From the NCBI GenBank assembly GCA_964019335.1, contig OZ025727.1:184001-248000 (forward strand): DNA of 64,000 nucleotides. The letters run 5' to 3'. This stretch comes from Diplonema japonicum (taxonomy: Eukaryota > Euglenozoa > Diplonemea > Diplonemida > Diplonemidae). Position 1 is the stretch's first letter. Every line of letters begins with the position of its first letter. Made by a program: the position numbers and the translations under genes. This document shows, piece after piece, positions 51,185-60,685 of the stretch. A model generated the notes under the pieces. That model had not been told where the DNA came from. It ran no database searches and was given only the letters and a program-made list of their open reading frames with translations.

Positions 51185-52852
51185 AAAGAATACAGAACGG
51201 AAACAAAAAAAAAAAAAAAAAACAAAAAAAAAAAAAGTGTGTATCTTTTATGTTTTTTTTTTTTTTTTTTTTCCCACACCTTCGTCATTTTTTTTTCCAC
51301 TCAACTTTTTTTTGGGGGGGGGTATTTTCTTGCACTGTACGGGACAGATTATTCTGCTTTAAAAAAAAAAAGAAAAAGAAATGTGAGGGTTTCATAACTT
51401 GCACGGGTGTTATGGGAAAAAAAAAAAAAAAAAAAAAAAAAGAGAGAGAGAGAGAAAAAAAGAAAAGGAATTCTCATATTTTTTATAATTTCTTTTTTTT
51501 AAAGCAGGGAATACCCAAGTGAATGACTAAAAATGACCAAAGGGTGTTTTTAAAAAAGAAATTTAAAAAAAAAAAAGAAAAATGAATTATAAAAAAAAAA
51601 AAAAAAAAACTCACATCCAGTGGAAGAAAGAAAATTGTTTGAAACAGATAAAAAGGGGGGGGGGGGGGAACACATGGTATTGTGCTATCCGGGTTTAAAA
51701 AAAAAGAAAGAGAGGAGTGATGTGTTGATTTGCACTACAGAATGTTTACGTACCTCAAATCATATGGGACCCACATAGAAACCTGAGCAAGGTATGCCAC
51801 AGTAGAACACCAGTCCTGCTCTTCACTCCTGCTGCATCAGTTTCTACGGACTAGCGCCGTTGCTTTTGCTAGGAGGGACGAGAAAAAAGATATTTGTAAC
51901 AAAAAAAAAACAAAACAAAAAAAGAAAGGTCCAGTATTCCCTTAGTTTTTCCTCCTCCCCCCACACCTGTTCCCCTTAGTCGCCAGCCATTCCACTGGTA
52001 CCGCAACGGAAAAAAAAGAAGAAGAAGAAAAAAAAAGAAAGAAAAAAAACAACAACAAAAAAGAACAAGAAAGACATAGTGGAAATATAGATCCTTCTCC
52101 CTCCCCTCCGCTTTGTAACCGGCTGTTCTTTTGAATTGAAAGAATAGGGAAACATAAACATACCCCCCCCCCCCCCCCCCAGCGCTTGAGAATGACTTTT
52201 TTGTAAAACCAAAATAGGTTCCTTTATTTTTGGGCTGGCCTTTTCTTTGTGGGCCGCTCTTTTTTTGACTTTCTAAACGTCAGGGGAAAAAGAATTACCC
52301 CCCCCCCCCCAACCCAAAAATATGGGAAAGTTTCCCCTTGATTTCCCCCCTCCCCCCCCTTGTTTTTCTATCTTCTTTTTCTTCTTTCCTCATTTTTTCT
52401 TCGCGCTCTTGCTCAGGCAGGGGAAAAAAAAAAACAAAAATAAATAAAAAGATAATAAAACCCCTTCTTTTAATTAGACAGAAAAAAGCCAAAAAAAACA
52501 ACCATCCGATTCTAGGGCATGAAATGGTTTTGGTTGTATTTCTTTTTGTTTTCTAAACCATCCCATACTTACCCCCCTCCTATATTCTTATTAAGAACAT
52601 CACTCCCAGTGGGGTAGGAAAGATGGATAAGTAATTTCTTTTTTTTTTCTTTTGCAGTCGTTAGTTGCAAGTAGCGCCATCAAACGGAGTTCTCGGTCCC
52701 CCCCCCCCTCCCCCCTCCCTTTTTTTCCCCCACTCGATTTTTTGTTGTTTCGGTCCTACTTATCTTTCTCAAAAAACCTTGAAAATCTTATTCGTTTTCC
52801 ACCTTGTCACACCCCCCCTTTCACGATCACAAAGGAAACACACAACACGGGC
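51185..52852. other. Intergenic, mostly homopolymers
   Basis: A, T, C and G runs to about 52640, with an AG microsatellite near 51440. An island at 51715-51890 is of normal composition with no recognised feature. Positions 52735-52905 resemble 55150-55200 and 55975-56085 and are the 5' leader of a duplicated gene. Confidence 0.5.
52637..52657 (+). promoter_or_regulatory. Candidate 3' splice (trans-splice) acceptor
   Basis: A T-rich tract ends TTTTGCAG about 195 bases upstream of the kinase pseudogene ATG. Confidence 0.3.
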
Positions 52853-53864
52853 ATGGAGCAGCAGACACCAATGCAGCTGTACGAGCATCAGGGGGTGCTG
52901 GGGTGCTCGGTCATGGGATGTATGGGTCCGTGTTCAAGGTGAAGAAGAGGAGTGACCAGACTGTGTACGCGATGAGGGTTCGGCGGGTGAAGACGAAGAG
53001 TGATGACTACTTCAACACGGGGGAGGTGTTGATGATGACTGAAGCTGCAACACGAGAATGTGGTCCCTTGCCTGGACTGCTTTGTGACCATGAAGCACGG
53101 GCAGCGGGACCTTCACATTGTGATGCCGCTTTACTGCAGCAACCTAAAAATACACGTGAAGGAGAAGAAGGGAGGCCTGTTGTCAGCAACGGAAGCAAAG
53201 CGTCTCTTGGAAGACATAGCGAAGGCAGCACCTGCACGGGGAGGGCTTCATCCACGTCGACGTGAAGCCGACCAATGTGATGGTGCAGAACAGCGGGGGC
53301 TTCGTCTTGGATCTAGGACTGGTGAGGGATTTTACGAGCGGCACCTCTTCTGGCTTCATGGCACCTGAGGTATTCAAACCCCCGTACACCAATAAGGTCG
53401 ACATGTGGGCTCTCGGGGTGACCATGTGCTGGGCTGTGTTGGAAGAAGAAAAGTTTCGCTCCCTTCAGAGGAACCTGCATGTGAAGCACGAACTTGTGAT
53501 GAGCAGATTCTTCCCGTTCCTCCAGGGACACCTTGGGGAGCCTGTTGCTCGGGTTGTCGTGAGCCTCCTCGCTGTGTCCCCCTGTGAGCGTCCCTCAGCT
53601 GCGGAGGTGGAGGTGGTGGGGAGCTCCATACACACCCCGTCACAGGTTAGCCTCAATGACGACTTGCTGCACCACGTTGAGGAGCACGGCGTACCCTCCT
53701 ACAGGGAGTACCTATATGAGCTCGTCCGGACGAAAATGTCAACACTTTTTTGGGCACCTCCGAAGATTTCTTGTTTTGATTATTTGAGCAAAAAAAGGGC
53801 AGCATGCAACCATAGGAAGATGATGCACGCATTGATAATTGTTACACCAAACATGTTATGAAAC
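52853..53864 (+). pseudogene. Protein kinase pseudogene with three frameshifts and a transposon fused at its end
   Basis: ATG 52853 opens MEQQTPMQLYEHQGVLG. An 8-base tandem duplication (GGGGTGCT) at about 52896 breaks the frame. The glycine loop continues as GHGMYGSVFKV in another frame. Near 53045 the frame changes again before KLQHENVVPCLDCFV, and again near 53230 before the catalytic loop FIHVDVKPTN, the Mg loop LDLGLVRD (Leu in place of Phe of DFG) and MAPEVF with WALGV. The gene therefore held a complete kinase fold with an HVD variant of HRD. From 53717 the reading enters the inverted end of the TA-flanked element, which adds about 48 foreign codons. As it stands it cannot make an active kinase. 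Confidence 0.85.
53717..53823. mobile_element. TA-flanked inverted-repeat element, truncated copy C (left end only)
   Basis: TGAGCTCGTCCGGACGAAAA and the next 85 bases match the left ends of the elements at 12108 and 37922, with TA before it. Similarity stops after AGGAAGATGA. There is no right end, so this is a deleted copy. Confidence 0.8.
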
Positions 53865-53966
53865 ACTTTCTTGTACCACCGTTTCGATTTAAACTCTCTT
53901 CGGAATTTGGCAAGCCAAGGACACTACACCTATTATCTACTCAAATATGAGTAGTTGGCCGCATAA

Positions 53967-54118
53967 GGGTTAAAAAGCTCTGTTTTTTCTTCTCTTTTTT
54001 TCCATCTTCTTCTTCCCCCATTGATTCCGTCTTGGTAGGGCGTTTGTCTCGAAGCTTCTAAGCTAGCACCTTCGCAACCAGGCTGTTATATTTTTAAGTT
54101 CTGTCTTTTCTCTTTTTT
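53967..54118. repeat. 150-bp direct repeat, copy 1
   Basis: It matches 54464-54615 with few changes. Shared blocks: AAAAAGCTCTGTTTTTTCTT, CCCCATTGATTCCGTC, CACCTTCGCAACCAGGCTGT. Confidence 0.75.
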
Positions 54119-54120
54119 TT

Positions 54121-54255
54121 GGTATGCAGGCAGCAGGAACACGTCAGTGTCGACGGTGGAGCTGGCACTGTACTACGAGAACGTGACTGGGAAGACGCTG
54201 GAGGGAAGCTGGGGGATCTCGCAGATCAGAGAGCAAGGAGATTGCATGGACTGAT
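54121..54255 (+). mobile_element. LINE internal fragment
   Basis: It matches 39247-39386 (GGTATGCAGGCAGCAGGAAC onward, STVELAL coding block) with small deletions, and ends at GGACTGATG. It follows a T-rich tract, as do the other two LINE copies. Confidence 0.75.
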
Positions 54256-54463
54256 GTAATTATTTTTAGATTTTCCCAATTTTCCTTGCAATGGATGAGG
54301 CAAAGGTGCAAGAGTCTTGAAGTTATTTTTTTTGATCCGAGGTACGCATTTGAAATTTGCGTTAAGCACACCGTTGATGTTATAACTGTGTTATGACTGT
54401 TTCCAGGTCTCTTTAGGTGCAAGCACCGAAGGATCTTCTCGAAACAATTTTGTGCCACCTCTT

Positions 54464-54615
54464 AAAAAGCTCTGTTTTTTCTTCTTCTTCCATCTTCTTC
54501 TTCCCCCATTGATTCCGTCCTGGTAGGGCGTTTAACGCCGTCTCGACGCTTCTGAACCAGCACCTTCGCAACCAGGCTGTCATATTTTTTAGTTCTGTCT
54601 TTTCTCTTTTTTTCC
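54464..54615. repeat. 150-bp direct repeat, copy 2
   Basis: Partner of 53967-54118. This copy has extra bases around 54530 and 54540. Confidence 0.75.
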
Positions 54616-55265
54616 CCAGTCCACGACGGTGGGCACTAACCAGTTCCAAAATAGATCGAGTTTTTTTTTTGTTCCCTTTACTTTCTTATTCTCATTCTCC
54701 TGGTGAAACCCCCCCCTCGTTCTATTTATTGGGACAAGGCGGCACCTCCTCTTGGGTGAATGTTGGCAAGCCAGCCCCCTTGCTTACGGACAACACCCGA
54801 AGCAGAAACGACTTTCCCGTCACGAGGCCACCTCACCAGGGATGTTGCGGGTTTGCGGGCTTCTTCCAACAACTCACCCCCCAAAAAAAAAAAGTTCTGA
54901 GGACTGGCAACCAAAGGAAGAAGAAAAAAAAGAAAAAAGAAAAAAAAAGCCATTAGCCAACTGTGGTAAGAGAATACCCATGTCACAAAGGTGCTAGAAC
55001 AATAACACAGGCCGACACGAAAGCACGAACGTCTCAACACACTTCCGTTGGCTCCACACAGCCCAGCTGGGTGGGGTCGGTCTGGCTAGAGGAGGTGGGA
55101 TTTAAAAAAAAAAAAGAAAAAAAAAAAAAAAACTCTTAAATACTTCTTTTTTTTTTGGTTGTTTCGGTCTTACTTATCTTTCTCAAAAAACTTGAAAGAC
55201 TTTTTTTTTTTCCCGTTTCCCCTGCTACCAAAAACCACATCTCAGGGACGGGGAAGCAAGAGGAA

Positions 55266-55799
55266 ATGGCGGATGACAGCCATTCAACAGAAATAGATAG
55301 GAGTCTGTACGAGGCCTCCAGAAAAGGGGATCTCACAGAAGTGCAAGAGCTGCTAAGTAAAGGAGCCGTAGCTGGAGGGTATACTGACTATGGTGGGCGT
55401 ACCGCTGTTCTAATGGCTGCTGAAAGGGGACACTTACAGGTAGTGAAGGTCCTAGGAGGTGTAGACATGCAGTTGTTGACCACAGATGGCGAGAGCGCGC
55501 TCACTCTAGCAGCTGCCAAAGGACACAGCAAAATGGTCGATTTCATAATTTCTACACAATCTTCCCCTGTCCCTCCCGCACAACTTGTTTCCCCTTTATC
55601 CATAGCCTCCTACAATGGCCACCACTCTACTGTAAGGCTCCTCATCGAGACCCACAATGCCCCCCCGACTGCCCCGGATGCAGACGGCGTAACTCCTTTT
55701 CAAAACTCCCTTGCTTACGGACACCACCCGAAGCAGAAACGACTTTCCCGTCACGAGGCCACCTCCAGGTACCTGTCTCAGTTTAACCCCAAACTTTAA
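55266..55799 (+). CDS. Short ankyrin-repeat protein with repeat-derived C-terminus (177 aa)
   Basis: Residues about 12-150 hold four ankyrin repeats (LYEASRKGDLTEVQELLSKGA, AVLMAAERGHLQVVKVL, ALTLAAAKGHSKMVDFI, PLSIASYNGHHSTVRLLIETH). Ankyrin repeats bind other proteins. After residue 148 the sequence SLAYGHHPKQKRLSRHEATS is encoded by a piece of DNA also found at 54776-54833, so the gene was cut short by a duplicated segment and now ends 30 codons later. It may be a truncated relative of the large gene 230 bases downstream, or of a protein that once continued into more repeats. The start ATG lies after a kinase-type leader (TTTCGGTCTTACTTATCTTT). Confidence 0.65.
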   Translation: MADDSHSTEIDRSLYEASRKGDLTEVQELLSKGAVAGGYTDYGGRTAVLMAAERGHLQVVKVLGGVDMQLLTTDGESALTLAAAKGHSKMVDFIISTQSSPVPPAQLVSPLSIASYNGHHSTVRLLIETHNAPPTAPDADGVTPFQNSLAYGHHPKQKRLSRHEATSRYLSQFNPKL

Positions 55800-56028
55800 A
55801 AGAAGAAGAGATTTAAAGAATTTAAAAAGAAAAGAGAAGAACTTTAGGGGGTTGGCTGCTTCTGCTTTCCCCTGTTCGCAGCAGTTAATACTTCGGTTCA
55901 GTCTGAACTCTTCTTCCCACCTTTCTTTTCACCAGCAGCAGCACGTTTCTTTCGAATCCTTTTCTATTCGTTCCTCACCTTGTCACACCCCCCCTCTCAC
56001 AACCACAAAAGAAACACACAACACGGGC

Positions 56029-58899
56029 ATGGAGCAGCAGACACCAATGCAGCTGTACGAGCATCAGGGGGTGCTCGGTCATGGGATGGAGGCACGCTCA
56101 ACAACTCCTGTACTTCAAGAAGACAACGGGATGACACCTTTACACAAAGCTGCTCGGTTCGGCGATGTTGGGATGATGGAGAAGTTGCTTAGAATAGACA
56201 AGGAGGACCCAGGGGTCACCACCAATGATGGTTTCACACCACTGCATTATGCAGCTACGGGTGGACACCTTGAAGCAGTTGAGCTGCTGCTCTCACTGAA
56301 GACGAACCCTGGTGTCGCAAGCAACCCAGGCAAGATGACACCTTTGCACTTCGCAGCAGCGGGCGGTCGAACAAATGTGGTCAAGCTGTTGATCGAGAAG
56401 TACGAACAGAGCCCAAGTGTGCAGGACAACAACGGAAGAACACCTTTGCACTATGTAGTAACTGAGGCATCTGGGGGTCGTGTCGATGTGATAAAACTGT
56501 TGATTGACGATTACAAGCAAAGTCCAAGTGTACAGGACAACCTGGGATGGACACCTTTGCACGGTGCGGCACGTGAAGGAGATATTGAAGCGATTAAGCT
56601 GATGATTGACGATTACAAGCAAAGTCCAAATGTACAGGACAACGACGGGCAAACACCTTTGCACAATGCTCGCGTCGAAGTGATTAAGCTGTTGATCGAT
56701 AGTTGCGAACAATCTCCAAATGTAAAGGACAACTACGGAGGCACACTCTTGCACCATGCGGCATCTGAGGGTCGTGTTGAGGTGATTAAGTTGTTGGTTG
56801 ACAGATACAAGCAATCTCCAAATGTACGGGACAACGACGGAAGTACACCCTTGCACGCTGCAGCATTTGGGGGTCATGTTGAAGCGATTAAGCTGTTGAT
56901 TGACGATTACAAGCAAAGTCCAAATGTTCAAAACAGTGATGGATGTACACCGTTTCACGTTGCAGCAATCGGGGGACATGTTGCAGCGATTAAGCTGTTG
57001 GTCGATGATTACAAGCAAAGTCCAAATGTACAGGACAACAATGAATGCACACCCTTGCACCATGCGGCATCTGGGGGACATGTTGAAGCGATCAAGCTGT
57101 TGATTGATGATTACAAGCAAAGTCCAAATGTAAAGGACAACAAGGGAAGAACACCTTTGCACCATTCGGTACATGAAGGTCATATCGAAGCGATCAAGCT
57201 GTTGATCGATGGAGACAAGCAAAGCCCAAACGTACGGGACAACGAGGGGTGGACACCCTTGCACCATGCGGTATATGGAGGTCATGTTGAAGCGATTAAG
57301 CTGTTGATCGATGGGGACGAGCAAAGTCCAGGTGTACAGGACAACAGCGGAAGAACACCGTTGCATTTTGCAGTATATGAAGGTCATGTTGAAGCGATGA
57401 AGCTGTTGATCGATGGTGACAAGCAGAGTCTAAGTGTACAGGCCAACGACGGAAGGACACCTCTGCATGATGCCGTATCTCGGGCATCTGGGGGTCGTGT
57501 TGATGTGATAAAACTGTTGATTGACGATTACAAGCAAAGTCCAAGTGTACAGGACAACGAGGGATGGACACCTTTGCACCATGCGGCCTTTCAAGGTCAT
57601 GTTGAAGCGATTAAGCTGTTGATCGATAGTTACAAACAAGGTCCAAATGTAGAAGACAACGAGGGATTGACACCCTTGCACTATGCGGTATATGGAGGTC
57701 ATGTCGAAGGGATTAAGCTGTTGATCGATGATTACGCGCAAGGTCCAAGTGTACAGGACACCTACAGAAGGACACTTTTGCACGTTGCAGTTTCTCGGGC
57801 ATCTGGGGGTCGTGTCGATGTGATAAAACTGTTGATTGACGATTACAAGCAAAGTCCAAATGTACAGGACAACAAGGGATGGACACCCTTGCACCATGCA
57901 GCATTTGAAGGTCATGTTGAAGCGATTAAGCTGTTGGTCGATGGTTACAAACAAAGTCCAAGTGTACAGGACAACGAGGGATTGACACCCTTGAACCTTG
58001 CAGTATATGGAGGTCATGTTGAAGTGATGAAGCTGTTGATCGATGATTACAAGCAAAGTCCAAGTGTACAGGACAACGACGGAAGGACACCTCTGCATGA
58101 TGCAGTATCTGGGGGTCGTGTTGATGTGATAAAACTGTTGATTGACGATTACAAGCAAAGTCCAAGTGAACAGTCAACCAGTGGAATGGCACCTTTGCAC
58201 CTTGCGGCACATGAAGAACATGTCGAAGTGATAAAACTGTTGATCGATGATTACAAGCAAAGTCCAAATGTACAGGACAACTGGGGGAAAACACCCCTGC
58301 ACCATGCAGCGTGTCGGGGTCATATCGAGGTGATGAAGCTGTTGATTGACGATTACAAGCAAAGTCCAAATGTACAGGACAACTGGGGGAAAACACCCCT
58401 GCACCATGCAGCGTGTCGGGGTCATATCGAGGTGATGAAGCTGTTGATTGACGATTACAAGCAAAGTCCAAATGTACAGGACAACTGGGGGAAAACACCC
58501 CTGCACCATGCAGCGTGTCGGGGTCATATCGAGGTGATGAAGCTGTTGATTGACGATTACAAGCAAAGTCCAAATGTACAGGACAACTGGGGGAAAACAC
58601 CCCTGCACCATGCAGCGTGTCGGGGTCATATCGAGGTGATGAAGCTGTTGATTGACGATTACAAGCAAAGTCCAAGTGAACAGTCAACCAGTGGAATGAC
58701 ACCTTTGCACTTTGCGGCAAATTTTGGTCATGTCGAAGTAGTGAAGCTTTTGATCAATAGTTACGAACAAAGTCCAAGATTGAAGACTAGAAGAGGCACG
58801 AAAGCCATGATGTTGGCGAAAATACAAGGGCATACGAATATCGTGACAGTGTTGCAGGCTGCAGAGAAACAAGAGAAGCGGGGCTGTAGTATTTCTTGA
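56029..58899 (+). CDS. Large ankyrin-repeat protein whose start derives from a kinase gene (956 aa)
   Basis: Residues 1-20 and about 50 bases of leader are shared with the kinase pseudogene at 52853, up to the glycine loop (GVLGHGM). From residue 21 the protein is unrelated to kinases and carries about 26 ankyrin repeats of 33-34 residues (consensus TPLHHAA-x-x-GH-x-E-x-IKLLIDDYKQSPNVQDN), running almost to the C-terminus, which ends with Lys/Arg and CSIS. A C-terminal Cys, CSIS, might be prenylated (CaaX-like). Four units at 58270-58674 are identical in DNA. Some repeats are inserted with RASGGRVDVIKLL variants. The long solenoid would bind several partners at once. The frame is fully open despite the repeats, so it is under recent selection or very young. 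Confidence 0.85.
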   Translation: MEQQTPMQLYEHQGVLGHGMEARSTTPVLQEDNGMTPLHKAARFGDVGMMEKLLRIDKEDPGVTTNDGFTPLHYAATGGHLEAVELLLSLKTNPGVASNPGKMTPLHFAAAGGRTNVVKLLIEKYEQSPSVQDNNGRTPLHYVVTEASGGRVDVIKLLIDDYKQSPSVQDNLGWTPLHGAAREGDIEAIKLMIDDYKQSPNVQDNDGQTPLHNARVEVIKLLIDSCEQSPNVKDNYGGTLLHHAASEGRVEVIKLLVDRYKQSPNVRDNDGSTPLHAAAFGGHVEAIKLLIDDYKQSPNVQNSDGCTPFHVAAIGGHVAAIKLLVDDYKQSPNVQDNNECTPLHHAASGGHVEAIKLLIDDYKQSPNVKDNKGRTPLHHSVHEGHIEAIKLLIDGDKQSPNVRDNEGWTPLHHAVYGGHVEAIKLLIDGDEQSPGVQDNSGRTPLHFAVYEGHVEAMKLLIDGDKQSLSVQANDGRTPLHDAVSRASGGRVDVIKLLIDDYKQSPSVQDNEGWTPLHHAAFQGHVEAIKLLIDSYKQGPNVEDNEGLTPLHYAVYGGHVEGIKLLIDDYAQGPSVQDTYRRTLLHVAVSRASGGRVDVIKLLIDDYKQSPNVQDNKGWTPLHHAAFEGHVEAIKLLVDGYKQSPSVQDNEGLTPLNLAVYGGHVEVMKLLIDDYKQSPSVQDNDGRTPLHDAVSGGRVDVIKLLIDDYKQSPSEQSTSGMAPLHLAAHEEHVEVIKLLIDDYKQSPNVQDNWGKTPLHHAACRGHIEVMKLLIDDYKQSPNVQDNWGKTPLHHAACRGHIEVMKLLIDDYKQSPNVQDNWGKTPLHHAACRGHIEVMKLLIDDYKQSPNVQDNWGKTPLHHAACRGHIEVMKLLIDDYKQSPSEQSTSGMTPLHFAANFGHVEVVKLLINSYEQSPRLKTRRGTKAMMLAKIQGHTNIVTVLQAAEKQEKRGCSIS
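58270..58674 (+). repeat. Four tandem 102-bp identical repeats
   Basis: Units start at 58270, 58372, 58474 and 58576 with GTACAGGACAACTGGGGGAA. Identity is complete in the first three; the fourth loses its last three bases to the next, different unit. Each encodes one 34-residue ankyrin repeat. Confidence 0.95.
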
Positions 58900-58963
58900 G
58901 AGATCCACGGTAACCTGCAACTTTTTTTTCCACTTTTTACTGTAACCACCAACAATTTCCCTT

Positions 58964-59518
58964 ATGCAACCACTAACTTCTTTTCCACCGTCCACGGTAA
59001 CCTCCGACATTGGGGTAGTACGAAATGTAGCAACGGGCGAGCAAAAAAAACATGATGTCATAGCAAAAGAAAAGGAAAAAGACGTTTTAAGGGAAATGGG
59101 TGACTACCCTAAAGGCTGGGACTTCAACAGGGTGCGAAAAACTAGAAACCATCGACTTTAATGGGATGACCAATCTTTCTTCTGTTGGTGATCACTTCCT
59201 GTCAGGGTGCAAAAAACTAGAAACCATCGACTTGAATGCGATGACCAATCTTTCTTCTTCTTGTCATGTTGCACCAAGTTAGAAACCATCGACTTGAATG
59301 CGATGACCAATCTTTCTTCTATTGGTAATTGCTTCTTGTCAGATTGCACCAAGTTAGAAACCATCGACTTGGATGGGATGACCAATCTTTCTTCCATTGG
59401 TGATCACTTCTTGCATGGGTGCGAAAAACTAGAAGCCATCGTTTTGAGAGGAGGCACTGATACTTTTAACAGGCTTTTAATGGCCAAGGTCCCATCGGGG
59501 GTATGTATTGAGATATAA
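58964..59518 (+). pseudogene. Leucine-rich repeat (BspA-like) gene remnant
   Basis: Five 23-residue repeats of the form C-x-K-L-E-T-I-D-L-N-A-M-T-N-L-S-S-I-G-x-x-F-L-S-G are encoded, in one frame to about 59255 and in another after it. A 12-to-16 base deletion there removed part of a unit. The frame upstream (from ATG 58964) does not match the repeat frame. The end VLRGGTDTFNRLLMAKVPSG is a plausible natural C-terminus. It is related in style to the LRR pseudogene at 25510 but not a close copy. Confidence 0.7.
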
Positions 59519-59567
59519 TAAGTGTGAAATATTATATTCACTCCCACCCTTGAAAATCTGACTGGAG

Positions 59568-59629
<62 letters not shown>

Positions 59630-60614
59630 ACACCCCTCTTTTTATAAGAAACCCGCACACTCATCCTTTCCTGTCCTTTTTTATCTTCCCCTTTCGTTTT
59701 TTTGTTTTTTTTTACATCATTCTCCCCCCCCCCCCCCCCCGTCCCGTAATTTTTTCACACAAAACAGTGTTTTCCTCCTGATAGTTCAAAAAGAAAAAAA
59801 GAGGGAATAAGAAGAGATAAAAAAAAGTAGGGAGTATGGGGGGGGGGAAAAATGTGATCTATTTTTTTAGTACTTCCCTTTATTCGCGGGCCGTTGCTAA
59901 CCACTTCGTTCCTATCATAGTGAATTTATTTTTTTTTCGCTTTTCCTTGCTTTGCCTCCAAAAAGCTTTGAAGAGGAAGAAAAAAATCCACCCCCCCCCT
60001 TTGGTTTCTTCCCATACGTAGTATTTTTTTATTTTTGCTTTATTTTTTTCGGTTAAAAATTATCTTCCTTGCTAAGAACGCATAGCTTGTCCAATGCAAG
60101 AATGAGAGCCTGTTGTCCTGTTTTTTTTTTTTCCCACTATCATTTCATTTGTATTTTTCTTCCTTTTTTTCCCTCGGCAGTGGCTCCTCCGATGAATGGT
60201 AGGAATGCACCAGTGCCCTGGTAAAAGGGTGGGGAGCCGCAGCGAATGTGAGATGTTGGTGAAGGTGTCCTTGATGGGTTTTTAGGGGTTATGGGTGGGG
60301 GCTTGCAGGTGGGTGGGTCGAGGCCAGGTTGGTTTGCCGATTGGCATCCCACTGTGGACCCGACTGATCTGTCTGAAATCCTCAACTTCGTTTTCCCTTT
60401 TTCGATTCAGTGTATTTTCTCCTCCCCCCCCCCCCCCTCCCCAGGGCTGAGAGAAAAGAGTGGTCCGACCCCTTCGTGCCTGACTACAGAGCACAACAAC
60501 CTACCAGAACGCAGTCCACCCTTCCCGCAGCCATGCATCCTTCAGCACGGAAGGCTGGCTTGCTCGTACGCCAGGCGGTTTATGAAGCAACCAAAGTCAT
60601 TCTTCTTTTTTTTA
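59519..60614. other. Intergenic, homopolymer-rich, no clear gene
   Basis: Contains an A run of about 58 (59571-59628), C runs, and a segment at 59888-59930 shared with 2596-2640. Positions 60170-60600 have normal composition and overlapping open frames without recognisable domains. Part may be an old retroelement, since a LINE tail follows at 60615. Confidence 0.5.
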
Positions 60615-60658
60615 GGAACAAGGGGGCGTCTCACAAAGACTTCCTTTAACTCATATAT
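60615..60658 (+). repeat. LINE 3' tail (end of an otherwise lost copy)
   Basis: AACAAGGGGGCGTCTCACAA and CTTCCTTTAACTCATATAT match 39694-39736. Only the tail remains, and the next LINE copy starts about 30 bases downstream. Confidence 0.7.
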
Positions 60659-60685
60659 TTTCTTTTTCTTTTTTCTTTTTTTCTT

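Larger units (their letters stand above)
53865..55265. other. Intergenic mosaic of duplicated pieces
   Basis: The stretch holds a direct repeat pair (53967-54118 and 54464-54615), a LINE fragment (54121-54255), and a piece at 54776-54833 shared with 55707-55764. The rest is T- or A-rich. No intact gene is seen. Confidence 0.6.

Noticed and set aside
58270-58674. Regular direct repeats that could suggest a CRISPR array
   Set aside because: They are tandem without spacers and encode ankyrin units in a eukaryotic gene.
56293-58720. Long open frames on the minus strand under the ankyrin gene (up to 364 codons)
   Set aside because: They mirror the 102-base repeat of the sense gene and have no domain of their own; a repeat without a stop in one unit has none in the others.
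60170-60600. Open frames upstream of the LINE
   Set aside because: Several frames overlap without any recognisable domain or consistent start; at best an old element fragment.
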